64,000 nt of DNA. Source: Devosia sp. Its GTDB lineage: Bacteria > Pseudomonadota > Alphaproteobacteria > Rhizobiales > Devosiaceae. The notes beneath the pieces were generated by a model that worked only from the letters and a program-made list of their open reading frames with translations, was not told the DNA's origin and did no database searches. This document shows positions 37,505-45,630 of the stretch, piece by piece (the first letter of the stretch is position 1; each line of letters begins with the position of its first letter). The DNA is taken from NCBI RefSeq assembly GCF_028290625.1, contig NZ_JAQGJM010000022.1, forward strand, positions 1 through 64,000. Reading direction: 5' to 3'. Position numbers and translations under genes: made by a program.

Positions 37505-38313
37505 TGCGCCGCGGCTGGTTCCTGCCCACAATGGCGATCCTGGGCTTCGTCTTCCTCTACGCGCCGATCATTTCGCTGGTCGTGTTCTCGTTCAATGAAA
37601 GCAAGCTGGTCACTGTCTGGTCCGGCTTCTCCACCAAATGGTATGGCGAATTGTTCGCCGACCCACAAATGCTCGGCGCCGCCTGGCTCAGCCTGCGCAT
37701 TGCGGCCGTCAGCGCCACCATCGCTTTGGTGCTGGGCACGCTTTGCGCCATATCGCTGGTCCGCTTCCGCCGCTTCCGCGGCCGCACCATCCTGTCGGGC
37801 ATGGTCTCGGCGCCATTGGTCATGCCCGACGTGATCACCGGCCTGTCGCTGCTGCTGCTGTTCGTCGGCATGGAAAGCATTCTGGGCTGGCCCGCCGGCC
37901 GCGGCATGCTGACCATCATCCTCGCCCATTCGACCTTCTGCATGGCCTATGTGTGCGTCGTGGTGCAGTCGCGCCTCGCCGATTTCGACATGAGCCTCGA
38001 GGAAGCCGCCATGGACCTCGGCGCCACCCCGGCCCGCGTCTTCTTCGACATCACCCTGCCCATCATCGCCCCGGCGCTGGTCTCGGGCTGGCTGCTGGGC
38101 TTCACCCTCTCGCTCGACGACCTGGTGATTGCCAGCTTCGTCAGCGGCCCCGGCTCGTCCACCCTGCCCATGGTGATCTTCTCAAAAGTCCGCCTCGGCG
38201 TCTCCCCCGACGTTAATGCGCTCGCCTCCATCATCATCGGCATCGTCGCCCTCGGCGTCTTCGCCGCCACCATCTTCCAGCTCCGCTCCCGCCCCAAAAA
38301 GGCGCGCGCCTGA
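37504..38313 (+). CDS. potI: Polyamine ABC importer, permease
   Basis: A 269-residue permease of the PotC/PotI class. Six membrane segments begin with WFLPTMAILGFVFLYAPIIS; the VVFSFNESKLVTVWSGFSTKWYGELF region is typical of PotC/PotI, and the EAA loop is LEEAAMDLGATPARVFFDITLPI. It is the last gene of the pot operon, coupled to potH by TAATG. The following 150 bases lead into an apparently separate SOS-boxed unit. Confidence 0.93.
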   Translation: MRRGWFLPTMAILGFVFLYAPIISLVVFSFNESKLVTVWSGFSTKWYGELFADPQMLGAAWLSLRIAAVSATIALVLGTLCAISLVRFRRFRGRTILSGMVSAPLVMPDVITGLSLLLLFVGMESILGWPAGRGMLTIILAHSTFCMAYVCVVVQSRLADFDMSLEEAAMDLGATPARVFFDITLPIIAPALVSGWLLGFTLSLDDLVIASFVSGPGSSTLPMVIFSKVRLGVSPDVNALASIIIGIVALGVFAATIFQLRSRPKKARA

Positions 38314-38363
38314 CTGAGTCTTTCCGATCACATCGTCACACACACGAAATCTAATCAGTGTTT

Positions 38364-38389
38364 GTTCACATTTAGTTCGCTTTTCGTTC
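38364..38389 (+). promoter_or_regulatory. Two overlapping LexA (SOS) boxes, GTTC-N7-GTTC-N7-GTTC
   Basis: GTTC occurs at 38364-38367, 38375-38378 and 38386-38389, each exactly 11 bp apart. The alphaproteobacterial LexA operator is GTTC-N7-GTTC, so three in register form two overlapping operators. A CTATTT -10-like box follows at 38400-38405, so LexA bound here would cover the -35 region. No other gene start lies close downstream except the 24-residue frame at 38468. Confidence 0.65.
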
Positions 38390-38453
38390 ATAAACCGCCC
38401 TATTTACAGGTCGGAAAAACGGGCGCATGCTTTTGTCATGTTCAACCAACGTG

Positions 38454-38466
38454 AAGGAGGTGATCC
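38454..38466 (+). promoter_or_regulatory. Full-length Shine-Dalgarno of the 24-residue frame
   Basis: AAGGAGGTGATCC is complementary over 13 bases to the 3' tail of 16S rRNA; the GGAGG core ends 7 bases before ATG 38468. Such a complete match is far stronger than any other site in the window and argues that the tiny frame is translated. Confidence 0.8.
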
Positions 38467-38467
38467 A

Positions 38468-38542
38468 ATGGCTTATGAGATTACGGCGCTCGAAGAGGGT
38501 CTTGGATATAATGTGTTCGTGTCGGGGGTAAGCCTCGGCTAG
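38468..38542 (+). CDS. 24-residue microprotein behind SOS boxes
   Basis: A 24-residue frame that begins MAYEITALEEGLGYN, ends FVSGVSLG and stops at TAG 38540-38542. It is acidic in the first half and hydrophobic in the second, with no signal peptide and no clear membrane helix. It has a perfect Shine-Dalgarno, tandem LexA-type boxes about 80-100 bp upstream and an intrinsic terminator 56 bp downstream, so it forms a complete short transcription unit of roughly 200 nt. I recognise no family. It could be a DNA-damage-induced peptide, or a dual-function sRNA with a peptide. Nothing ties it to the neighbouring pot, rrf2 or antiporter genes. Confidence 0.6.
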   Translation: MAYEITALEEGLGYNVFVSGVSLG

Positions 38543-38597
38543 AACACACTTCCTTCAGACGAGAAATCGTCAGGCACTTGAGGCCGAATACTCATGG

Positions 38598-38628
38598 AAG
38601 GGCCGCAGCAATGCGGCCCTTTTCTTTT
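38598..38628 (+). terminator. Intrinsic terminator of the microprotein unit
   Basis: AAGGGCCGC-AGCAAT-GCGGCCCTT followed by TTCTTTT. A 9-bp stem with a six-base loop and a U-rich tail on the plus strand only. It ends three bases before the stop of the convergent Rrf2 gene. Confidence 0.88.
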
Positions 38629-38630
38629 GG

Positions 38631-39059
38631 CTAGACGGGAAGGTCTTCCAGACGCAGCGAATCCGCTAGCGTTGTACTGTCGAGCACTGCGCGCGTCGCC
38701 AACGTCACCCGCTCGAACACATGCCGGATTTCGCAGGAGCTTTCCTCCCGGCAATCCTCGCATTTGCGATAGGCGATCTTGGACAGGCAGGGTAGCGGCG
38801 CGATCGGCCCGTCGATCAGCCGCAGCACTTCGCCGAAGCGGATTTCCTCCGGCGCCTTGAGCAATTCATAGCCCCCGGTACGCCCGCGCCGGCTCGCCAC
38901 GAACCCGGCCCGCTTCAGTTCCAACAGAATCTGTTCGAGGAATTTCTTGGGGATCGCCTGCTCGCGCGCAATGTCGCCGATCATCATCGTTTCGCCACGC
39001 TGCGCCCGCGCCAGTGACACTAGCGCGCGCAAAGCATATTTGGCCTTTTGCGAAATCAT
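38631..39059 (-). CDS. Rrf2 family transcriptional regulator with four cysteines
   Basis: 142 residues. The Rrf2 winged helix starts MISQKAKYALRALVSLA, with recognition part AREQAIPKKFLEQILLELKRAGFV and wing RRGRTGGYELLKAP. Cys91, Cys100, Cys103 and Cys109 lie in the loop where IscR, NsrR and RirA bind an Fe-S cluster, so it may sense iron, sulfur or oxidants; the CysR/CymR-type non-cluster regulators are the alternative. It lies 16 bases downstream of the antiporter gene on the same strand and may be cotranscribed with it. Confidence 0.88.
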   Translation of the reverse strand: MISQKAKYALRALVSLARAQRGETMMIGDIAREQAIPKKFLEQILLELKRAGFVASRRGRTGGYELLKAPEEIRFGEVLRLIDGPIAPLPCLSKIAYRKCEDCREESSCEIRHVFERVTLATRAVLDSTTLADSLRLEDLPV

Positions 39060-39075
39060 CGAAGTTCAGTGACTT

Positions 39076-41550
39076 TCAAATCTTGGGTTCAGGCACCACG
39101 GGCGGCACTGCGCGTTCTTCCGGTTGCTGTTCGGCGTCAGGCTCCGTCGGCTCCGGCACAGCCACCGGGCCACCCTCCGACACTTCATCCTCAGCCGCGA
39201 CCTCGTCAGCCGCAGGCTCGGCGGGCGTCGCTTCGTCGTCAGCGACGACCGGCGCCTCCGGCTCGATCACCGGACTACCCTCATAAATTTCGTCTTCCGT
39301 GGCGAGTTCCTCAGGCGTTTCATCGGCCACAGGCGTCGCTTCAACCAAGGCCTCCGGCGTCTCCGCCACGGCCGGGGTTGTCTGCACGCTCTCCAGCGTC
39401 GCCGCGTCGACAACAGCGGGCTCGCCGACAACAACCTCTTCCGGCACGGCCTCGACGGCCTCGACGGCCTCAATCACCGCAACATCCTCGACCGGCGCCA
39501 CGGCCGTCTCGAGAGCCGGCAATTCGATCACGCTCTCGCTGGCGACAATGTCCGCCGCCTCCGCCATGGCCGCAGGCTGCACGACTTGCGGTTCCGCAGC
39601 CACAGCCGGCTCGACCGTCGCCACCAACTCCACGGGGACGGGCGGCTCAGCAACAACCAGCGGCTCTGCCGCCGCCACGATGGCGGCCTTTTCCAGAATG
39701 TTCTCCACCGGCGCCAGCTTGGGTTCAATCGGCGGCACCGGGGCGGTATCGACGATATCCTCAACCCGCTCGCCGCGCAGCCAGGCCAGCATGCCTAGGC
39801 CGATCTCGCGCTCGCCCATGATCACCTGATCGGCCCCGAAATGGCGCAGATGGGTCTCTTCGTCTTCGGAATGCGCCCGCGCCAAAATGCGAATGCCCGG
39901 ATTGATCTTGCGGCCGACCTCGACCACGGTCCCGGCCTCAAAACCGTTGGGAATGGCGATCATCAACACCTTGGCTTGCGCCAGGTTGGCCAGCTTGAGC
40001 ACCTCGGCGCTGGCCGCGTTGCCGCTGACCACTTCGATGCCCTTAGAGCGCGCATAGGCGATGCTGTGATCGGAATCCTCGATCACCACGAGGGACGCAC
40101 CCGCATCCTTGAGCCCCTGCCCGACCACGCGGCCCACCCGGCCAAAACCCACGAGGATCGTATGATCCTTCTGCCGCGTCGGCTGGGCTTCGTCCTCATT
40201 GTCCCCAACCGGAGCCTCTGCGGCAGGCGCTTCGGGCGCAACCGCGCCTTCCACCGAAACGGTCGTCTCGCCCGGCTCGACCCGCACCTCAGGTTCGCCC
40301 CGACGGCTGGCCACCCGCTGCTCGAGCCGCGGCTTGACCAGATCGACCGCCCAGAACACCACGGGATTGAGCACGATGGAGATCAGAGCGCCGGCCAGGA
40401 TCAGGTCCTGCCCTTCCTTGGGCAGGATCGCCAGGGAGACACCCATGCTGGCCAGGATGAACGAGAACTCGCCGATCTGCGCCAGGCTGGCCGAAATCGT
40501 CAGCGCCGTGCCGATCGGCCGGCGGAATAGCAGCACGATAGCAAAGGCCGCCACCGACTTGCCGATGACGATGATGAACACCGTCGCCAGCACCTGCAGC
40601 GGCTGGCTGACCAGGATGGAGGGATCGAACAGCATGCCGATGGACACGAAGAACAGCACCGCGAAAGCGTCGCGCAGCGGCAGGGTTTCCTGCGCGGCGC
40701 GCTGGCTGAGTTCGCTTTCCGCCAGCATCATGCCGGCAAAGAACGCACCCAGTGCCAGCGAAACGCCAAACAGCACCGAGGAGCCCAACGCCACGCCCAG
40801 CGCAATCGCCAGCACCGCCAGACGGAACAATTCGCGTGAGCCAGTATGGGCCGTGGCATGCAGGGCCCAGGGAATTGCCCGCCGCCCGACGATCAGCATG
40901 AAGCCGATAAACGCCGCGACCTTGACCAGGGTCAGCCCCAGCACGCCCCAGATGCCAATTTCCATGCGCAGCATGCGCTCGACGAACGACACGAACGGAT
41001 CGTGCATCACCGTCTCGGGATTACCCGACAGGCTCGCAAAGGCTGGGATCAGCACCAAAGCCAGCACCATGGCCAAATCTTCGACGATCAGCCAGCCGAC
41101 GGCGATGCGCCCCCGTTCGGTCTCGATCAATCGCTTGTCCTGCAAGGCCTTGAGCAGCACCACGGTGGAGGCCACCGACAACGCCAGCCCGAACAGGATG
41201 CCGGCGCCCAGGCCCCAGCCCAGCAGCGTCGCCAGCCCCAGTCCGAGCAGCGTCGCAAAGGCGATCTGCACCAATGCGCCGGGGATAGCCAGCGCCCGCA
41301 CGCTCAACAGGTCCTTGAGCGAAAAATGCAGGCCGACGCCGAACATCAGGAGGATCACGCCCAGTTCGGCCAGTTCGGCGCTCAGCGCCTGATCGGCAAC
41401 GAAGCCCGGCGTATAGGGTCCCGCCAGCATGCCGGCGAACAGATACCCCACCAATGGGGGCATCTTGAACCGATTGGCGATCATCCCGAATATATATGCC
41501 AGCACAAGACCCGCGACGATCATGGTGATCAGGGGGGTTTCATGCTGCAT
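39076..41550 (-). CDS. CPA2-type K+/H+ antiporter with RCK domain and long acidic tail
   Basis: 824 residues. The membrane domain of about 12 segments (1-400) has the CPA2 start PPLVGYLFAGMLAGPYTPGF and LIVEDLAMVLALVLIP. The RCK/TrkA-N domain (about 460-595) has the nucleotide motif ILVGFGRVGRVVGQGL. The last ~225 residues are low-complexity Ala/Val/Glu/Pro, absent from typical KefB/YbaL proteins of 560-620 residues. It would exchange K+ (or Na+) for H+ at the inner membrane, gated by nucleotide or thiol ligands. No KefF/KefG partner is nearby. Confidence 0.9.
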   Translation of the reverse strand: MQHETPLITMIVAGLVLAYIFGMIANRFKMPPLVGYLFAGMLAGPYTPGFVADQALSAELAELGVILLMFGVGLHFSLKDLLSVRALAIPGALVQIAFATLLGLGLATLLGWGLGAGILFGLALSVASTVVLLKALQDKRLIETERGRIAVGWLIVEDLAMVLALVLIPAFASLSGNPETVMHDPFVSFVERMLRMEIGIWGVLGLTLVKVAAFIGFMLIVGRRAIPWALHATAHTGSRELFRLAVLAIALGVALGSSVLFGVSLALGAFFAGMMLAESELSQRAAQETLPLRDAFAVLFFVSIGMLFDPSILVSQPLQVLATVFIIVIGKSVAAFAIVLLFRRPIGTALTISASLAQIGEFSFILASMGVSLAILPKEGQDLILAGALISIVLNPVVFWAVDLVKPRLEQRVASRRGEPEVRVEPGETTVSVEGAVAPEAPAAEAPVGDNEDEAQPTRQKDHTILVGFGRVGRVVGQGLKDAGASLVVIEDSDHSIAYARSKGIEVVSGNAASAEVLKLANLAQAKVLMIAIPNGFEAGTVVEVGRKINPGIRILARAHSEDEETHLRHFGADQVIMGEREIGLGMLAWLRGERVEDIVDTAPVPPIEPKLAPVENILEKAAIVAAAEPLVVAEPPVPVELVATVEPAVAAEPQVVQPAAMAEAADIVASESVIELPALETAVAPVEDVAVIEAVEAVEAVPEEVVVGEPAVVDAATLESVQTTPAVAETPEALVEATPVADETPEELATEDEIYEGSPVIEPEAPVVADDEATPAEPAADEVAAEDEVSEGGPVAVPEPTEPDAEQQPEERAVPPVVPEPKI

Positions 41551-41749
41551 GGGGCGCCTCCGGAGCGGGGTATGGACCTGTCAAACTAAACTCTACGGAC
41601 AAGATGGGGTATCGGCCTCCCGCATGCAAGCGCATGGCGTCGGAAAATCGAGCAATCCCGCATGTTTGGCCGCAAGCCTTCACATTAGGCAATACATCAG
41701 GATAAGTTCGGCTTTGTCATGGCGTAACCACAACGCCGGGGGATCAGCA

Positions 41750-42082
41750 ATGGCGCACGAGAGCCTTCCACCCATCCTCATCGCGTTTCGTGACGCCATC
41801 AATGCGGGCGACACCGAGTCATTCCTGAGCTTCTTTCCCCCCACCGGCATCGTCGAGGACTGGGGCCGCCGCTTTTCCGGCCTCACCGCCATCCGCGGCT
41901 GGAGCGACAAGGAACTGATCGGCGCCAAGGGCACCATGACCTTCGGCTCTGTCATCGAAGAGACGCCGGAGCGCATTAGCCTGAACGTCGACTGGACCAG
42001 CAGCTTCTATACCGGGCCGGGCGTTTTCACCTTCGTCTTCGCGGATGGCAAAATCCGCGAAATGAAGATTTCCGGCGCCTGA
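41750..42082 (+). CDS. NTF2-like / SnoaL-fold small protein
   Basis: 110 residues. The NTF2-like pattern is clear: helix PILIAFRDAINAGDTESFLSFF, then EDWGRRFSGLTAIRGWSDKELIGAKGTMTFGS and the final strands VDWTSSFYTGPGVFTFVFADGKI. Such proteins bind or isomerise small ligands, often as accessory enzymes; function unknown here. The start is ATG 41750, which has only a weak GGGGGATC site. It is divergent from the antiporter and 56 bases ahead of a transglutaminase-like gene. Confidence 0.75.
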   Translation: MAHESLPPILIAFRDAINAGDTESFLSFFPPTGIVEDWGRRFSGLTAIRGWSDKELIGAKGTMTFGSVIEETPERISLNVDWTSSFYTGPGVFTFVFADGKIREMKISGA

Positions 42083-42138
42083 TCGCCGGAACTTCGGCGT
42101 GCCGCTCGTGTTAACGCCGATATCGCAGAGGAACGCCC

Positions 42139-42975
42139 GTGAGATTCAATGTTGGCTGTGAAATCGGCTACGAGGTCAACGACGCGGCAACGCTGATCTT
42201 CAACATCGAGGCCATGCGCGGCGGGCGGCAGTCCATCCTGCAGGAAAGCCTGACCATCACGCCGCAGTACGAGGCCGACGAGAACACCGCCACCGATACC
42301 GGCAACCGCTATCTCCGCCTCACCGCGCCGCAGGGCCCGGTGCAATTGCGCTACGAGGCCGTGGTCGAGCTCGATCCGGTGCATCGGCAGCCCGATTTCA
42401 TCGGCGAGGTGCCGGTGGCGAAGCTGCCGCTCGACACCATGGCGTACATCAATCCGTCGCGCTATTGCCCGTCCGACCAGCTCGCCCGCTTCGCCGGCCG
42501 CCAGTTCGGCAATATCCAGCCCGGCTTCCAGCGCGTCACCGAAATCTGCAACTGGATCAATGGCGAAGTCGACTACATGTTCGGCTCCAGCGACACCAGC
42601 ACCACCGCCGCCGACACCTTCTCCACCCGCGCCGGCGTCTGCCGCGACTTTGCCCATCTGGGCATCACCTTCTGCCGCGCGCTGGGCATCCCGGCCCGCT
42701 TCGTCTCCTGCTACGCCTGGCAATTGCAGCCGCAGGATTTCCACGCCGTGTTCGAAGCCTATCTGGGGGACCGCTGGTATCTGTTCGACGCCACCCGCAT
42801 GGCCGCGCTGGATGGCATGGTGCGCATCGGCTGCGGCCGCGACGCTGCCGATACGGCGTTCGCGACGATCTATGGCAACGTGCATTCGCTGCCCATCAGG
42901 GTCTGGAGCGAAGCAGTCGACGGCGACAAGAACGAGGAATGGACCACCGACGCCGTGAGCGTGGCGCGGGTCTAG
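42139..42975 (+). CDS. Transglutaminase-like cysteine peptidase family protein
   Basis: A 278-residue protein of the bacterial transglutaminase-like superfamily. An N-terminal beta domain (CEIGYEVNDAATLIFNIEAMRGGRQ) is followed by the catalytic core: Cys in TRAGVCRDFAHLGITF near residue 168, His in QDFHAVFEAYLGDRWYLFD near 201, and Asp in FDATRMA near 217. Likely an amide-bond hydrolase or cross-linker, not a eukaryote-type enzyme. It converges with a second member of the family on the other strand; their 3' ends overlap by four bases. Confidence 0.88.
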   Translation: MRFNVGCEIGYEVNDAATLIFNIEAMRGGRQSILQESLTITPQYEADENTATDTGNRYLRLTAPQGPVQLRYEAVVELDPVHRQPDFIGEVPVAKLPLDTMAYINPSRYCPSDQLARFAGRQFGNIQPGFQRVTEICNWINGEVDYMFGSSDTSTTAADTFSTRAGVCRDFAHLGITFCRALGIPARFVSCYAWQLQPQDFHAVFEAYLGDRWYLFDATRMAALDGMVRIGCGRDAADTAFATIYGNVHSLPIRVWSEAVDGDKNEEWTTDAVSVARV

Positions 42976-43862
42976 CCCATCGAGTCCTGGGGCGAGGTGA
43001 CGCGCTCAACCTTCACCTCGACCTCCATGCCGATATAGTCGCTCTTGGCCCCGATAAACGTCCCCGCAATCGGGATCGCCTGCCGCGGCTCGCGTGCCAC
43101 GCCCACCCGGATCAAATCCCGCGTGCCGATGATCCCATTGGTCGGATCAAACTCCACCCAGCCGGCGCCCGGCAGATACACCTGGCACCAGGCATGCGTC
43201 GCCCCGCCGCCACGATGATAGCCGTCCCGGGCCGGTGAATAGAGATAGCCCGTCACGAACCGCGCCGAGAATCCCAGCGACCGGCACGCCTCCATCATCA
43301 GCCAGGCGAAATCGCGACACGTCCCCTGCCGGCTCGACAGTGTCACCGCCGGCGTCTGCGTCCCCGGATCGGGGCGGCGCAGATATTTGAAGCCTTCCTT
43401 GATGGCATAGGTCATCGTCATCAATAGGTTGCCGGTATTGGTCGTCCCGCTCGCATTGAGGAACCGCCGCGCCCATGCGTCGACCTCGCTCTGCTCGGGA
43501 AATTGCCGCAGCGTCGTCGACGCCAGGTCGATCGCGTCGGCGGCCGCGTATTCGAACGGATAGCTCCGCGCCCGCGTGTCGATCTCGAAATTGGGCGTCA
43601 GTTCCGGCGTGTGATCGAGCACCATGTGCGCCTCGATCCGCAGCTCCCTGGCCTCGCCAGCAAACTCCGCGATGGCGATACCATTGCCGAACACGTCATG
43701 GATCCAGCGCACAGTCTTCGGCTCCGGCCAGATGCGGAGGCTAAAACTCTCCAGCGTCTGCTCCATGCTGTCGCGCGGCCGCACCAGTATGCGGTGCTCG
43801 CCAAACCGCACCGGCGTGGCATAGCTGTAGACCGTCTTGTGGCTGACCTGCAGCAGGGTCAC
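42972..43862 (-). CDS. Transglutaminase-like protein, second family member
   Basis: 296 residues. The N-terminal domain starts LLQVSHKTVYSYATPVRFGEHRI, the usual bacterial transglutaminase N-terminal fold, followed by the catalytic Cys in SSRQGTCRDFAWLMMEACR near 180, His in GGGATHAWCQVYLPGAGW near 221 and Asp in FDPTNGI near 237. GTG 43862 overlaps the helicase stop by four bases. Paired peptidase-fold genes of this type are common in alphaproteobacteria near ATP-grasp/alpha-E genes, which are absent here. Confidence 0.88.
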   Translation of the reverse strand: MTLLQVSHKTVYSYATPVRFGEHRILVRPRDSMEQTLESFSLRIWPEPKTVRWIHDVFGNGIAIAEFAGEARELRIEAHMVLDHTPELTPNFEIDTRARSYPFEYAAADAIDLASTTLRQFPEQSEVDAWARRFLNASGTTNTGNLLMTMTYAIKEGFKYLRRPDPGTQTPAVTLSSRQGTCRDFAWLMMEACRSLGFSARFVTGYLYSPARDGYHRGGGATHAWCQVYLPGAGWVEFDPTNGIIGTRDLIRVGVAREPRQAIPIAGTFIGAKSDYIGMEVEVKVERVTSPQDSMG

Positions 43863-44947
43863 GAAACGACCGTGATCTTTTCGGCAGCCCGCGTGATGCC
43901 GGTATAAAGCCAGCGCGCCCGTTCCTCGCGGAACACAAAGCTCTCGTCGAACAGATAGACATTATCCCACTGGCTGCCCTGTGCCTTATGCACGGTCAGG
44001 CAATAGCCGAAGGTGAATTCGTCGAACTGCCGCCGTTCGGGCCAGCTCATGGCGTCTTCCTCGCCGGAAAAGAATGCCTTGTGCGTCAGCACGCGCGTCT
44101 CGCCCTTGCCCTCGTCATCGGCCATCAGCAGCGACCATTTGCCATTGGTGCGGCGCGTCACCTCGGTGCAGATCCAGATCTGTCCGTTGAGCAGCTTCTT
44201 GCGCGGATTGTTGCGCAGGCAGACCATGCGGTCGCCCTCGACCGGCTCGTGGAAGGGCAGCCCCTTCAGCTCGCGCAGTCGGTCATTGTATTGCAGGCGC
44301 GTCTTGTTGCGCCCCACCAGTACCTGGTCGGCCAGCAGCACCGCGCCGCGATCCACATCCTCGCGACCGACCACGACGGACTCGCCATAACTGCCCCGCT
44401 CGAGGAAGCCGCCCTCGCGCACCTGCATCGACAGGTGAATGATCGGATTGTCCGCCGCCTGCCGGTGGATTTCGGTCAGCATGATGTCGGGCTCTTCGGC
44501 CGTGAAGAAGCCCGCCCCCTGCACCGGCGGCAGCTGGAACGGATCGCCCAGCACGAGGACTTTAACCCCGAACGAAAGCAGGTCGCGCCCAAGCTGTTCG
44601 TCCACCATCGACACCTCGTCGATGACGATCAGGCCGGCATCGGCGGCCGGCGATTCCGGATCGAGCACGAAGCGCGGCTCGCCCTCTTTTTCGGAGACCA
44701 GCGTATAGATGAGGCTATGGATAGTCTGCGCGCCCTTGCAGCCGCGCTTGCGCATCACCAGCGCCGCCTTGCCGGTGAAGGCGGCATATTTGACGCTCTT
44801 GACGTCCTGCGCCAGATGCACCGCCAGCGTCGATTTGCCCGTGCCGGCCCAACCGAACAGGCGGAACACCTGCGGCCCGTTCTTGTCCTTGAGCCATTCG
44901 GCGACGGCAACCAGCGCCGCGTCCTGCTGGGGCGACCATTCAACCAT
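43859..44947 (-). CDS. RecD/Dda-like superfamily 1 DNA helicase
   Basis: A 362-residue helicase. Walker A is GWAGTGKST at residues 32-40, then AFTGKAALVMRKRGC, Walker B VIDEVSMVDEQLG, motif III LVLGDPFQLPPV, and the C-terminal UvrD_C2-like motif FTFGYCLTVHKAQGSQWDNV with the arginine motif YTGITRAAEKI. Short, with no nuclease or RecBC partner, it resembles phage Dda and free-standing RecD2-like helicases, probably aiding replication or repair. It overlaps the FAH-family gene by one base (TGATG). Confidence 0.88.
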   Translation of the reverse strand: MVEWSPQQDAALVAVAEWLKDKNGPQVFRLFGWAGTGKSTLAVHLAQDVKSVKYAAFTGKAALVMRKRGCKGAQTIHSLIYTLVSEKEGEPRFVLDPESPAADAGLIVIDEVSMVDEQLGRDLLSFGVKVLVLGDPFQLPPVQGAGFFTAEEPDIMLTEIHRQAADNPIIHLSMQVREGGFLERGSYGESVVVGREDVDRGAVLLADQVLVGRNKTRLQYNDRLRELKGLPFHEPVEGDRMVCLRNNPRKKLLNGQIWICTEVTRRTNGKWSLLMADDEGKGETRVLTHKAFFSGEEDAMSWPERRQFDEFTFGYCLTVHKAQGSQWDNVYLFDESFVFREERARWLYTGITRAAEKITVVS

Positions 44948-45630
44948 CAGATGATCTTGGTCCTGACCGTGCCGACGCCTTCGATCTTGCCTTCCAGCAC
45001 ATCGCCGCGCACCACCGCGCTGACGCCCGAGGGCGTGCCGGTCATGATCAGGTCGCCCGCCTTGAGCATGACGAACTGGCTCAGATAGGCGATGGACTCC
45101 GCCACGCTCCAGATCTGGTCGCCCAGATCACCGCGCTGCCGTTCGGTCCCATTCACATTGAGGGTGATCGCACCCTTGTCCGGATGCCCGATATTGCTCG
45201 CTGGCTCAATCGAACCAACCGGCGCGGAATGATCAAACCCCTTGGCCATTTCCCACGGCCGACCGGCCTTCTTGGCCGCCGCCTGCAAGTCGCGCCGGGT
45301 CATGTCGAGCCCCACCGCATAGCCATAAACATGCTCCAGCGCGTCCGCGACGGCAATGTTTTCGCCATCCTTGCCGATGGCGACGACCAGTTCGATTTCG
45401 TGGTGAAAATCGGCCGTCTGGCTCGGATAGGGCGTATCCGCCCCACCGATAACCAGCGCATCGGCCGGCTTGGCGAAAAAGAACGGCGCATCGCGCTCGT
45501 CATTGCCCATCTCGCGGATGTGCTCGGCATAGTTGCGCCCGACGCAATAGATACGGCGGACGGCGAACAGCCCGCCGCGTGCGATCGGCACGCTGGCAGG
45601 TGCGTAGGGTTCAAACAGGAAATCAGCCAC
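44947..45630 (-). CDS. Fumarylacetoacetate hydrolase family protein
   Basis: 227 residues of the FAH fold. Motifs are VRRIYCVGRNYAEHIREMGN, PFFFAKPADALV, FHHEIELVVAIGK (metal-binding Glu pair), YAVGLDMTRRDLQ and the C-terminal MTGTPSGVSAVVRGD. Members are hydrolases or decarboxylases of beta-keto and aromatic ring-cleavage acids, for example fumarylpyruvate or 2-hydroxyhepta-dienedioate. GTG 45630 is preferred because the family N-terminus (ADFLFEPYAP) begins there and GGAAGAAGA lies upstream; a TTG at 45657 would add nine untypical residues. Confidence 0.88.
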   Translation of the reverse strand: MADFLFEPYAPASVPIARGGLFAVRRIYCVGRNYAEHIREMGNDERDAPFFFAKPADALVIGGADTPYPSQTADFHHEIELVVAIGKDGENIAVADALEHVYGYAVGLDMTRRDLQAAAKKAGRPWEMAKGFDHSAPVGSIEPASNIGHPDKGAITLNVNGTERQRGDLGDQIWSVAESIAYLSQFVMLKAGDLIMTGTPSGVSAVVRGDVLEGKIEGVGTVRTKII

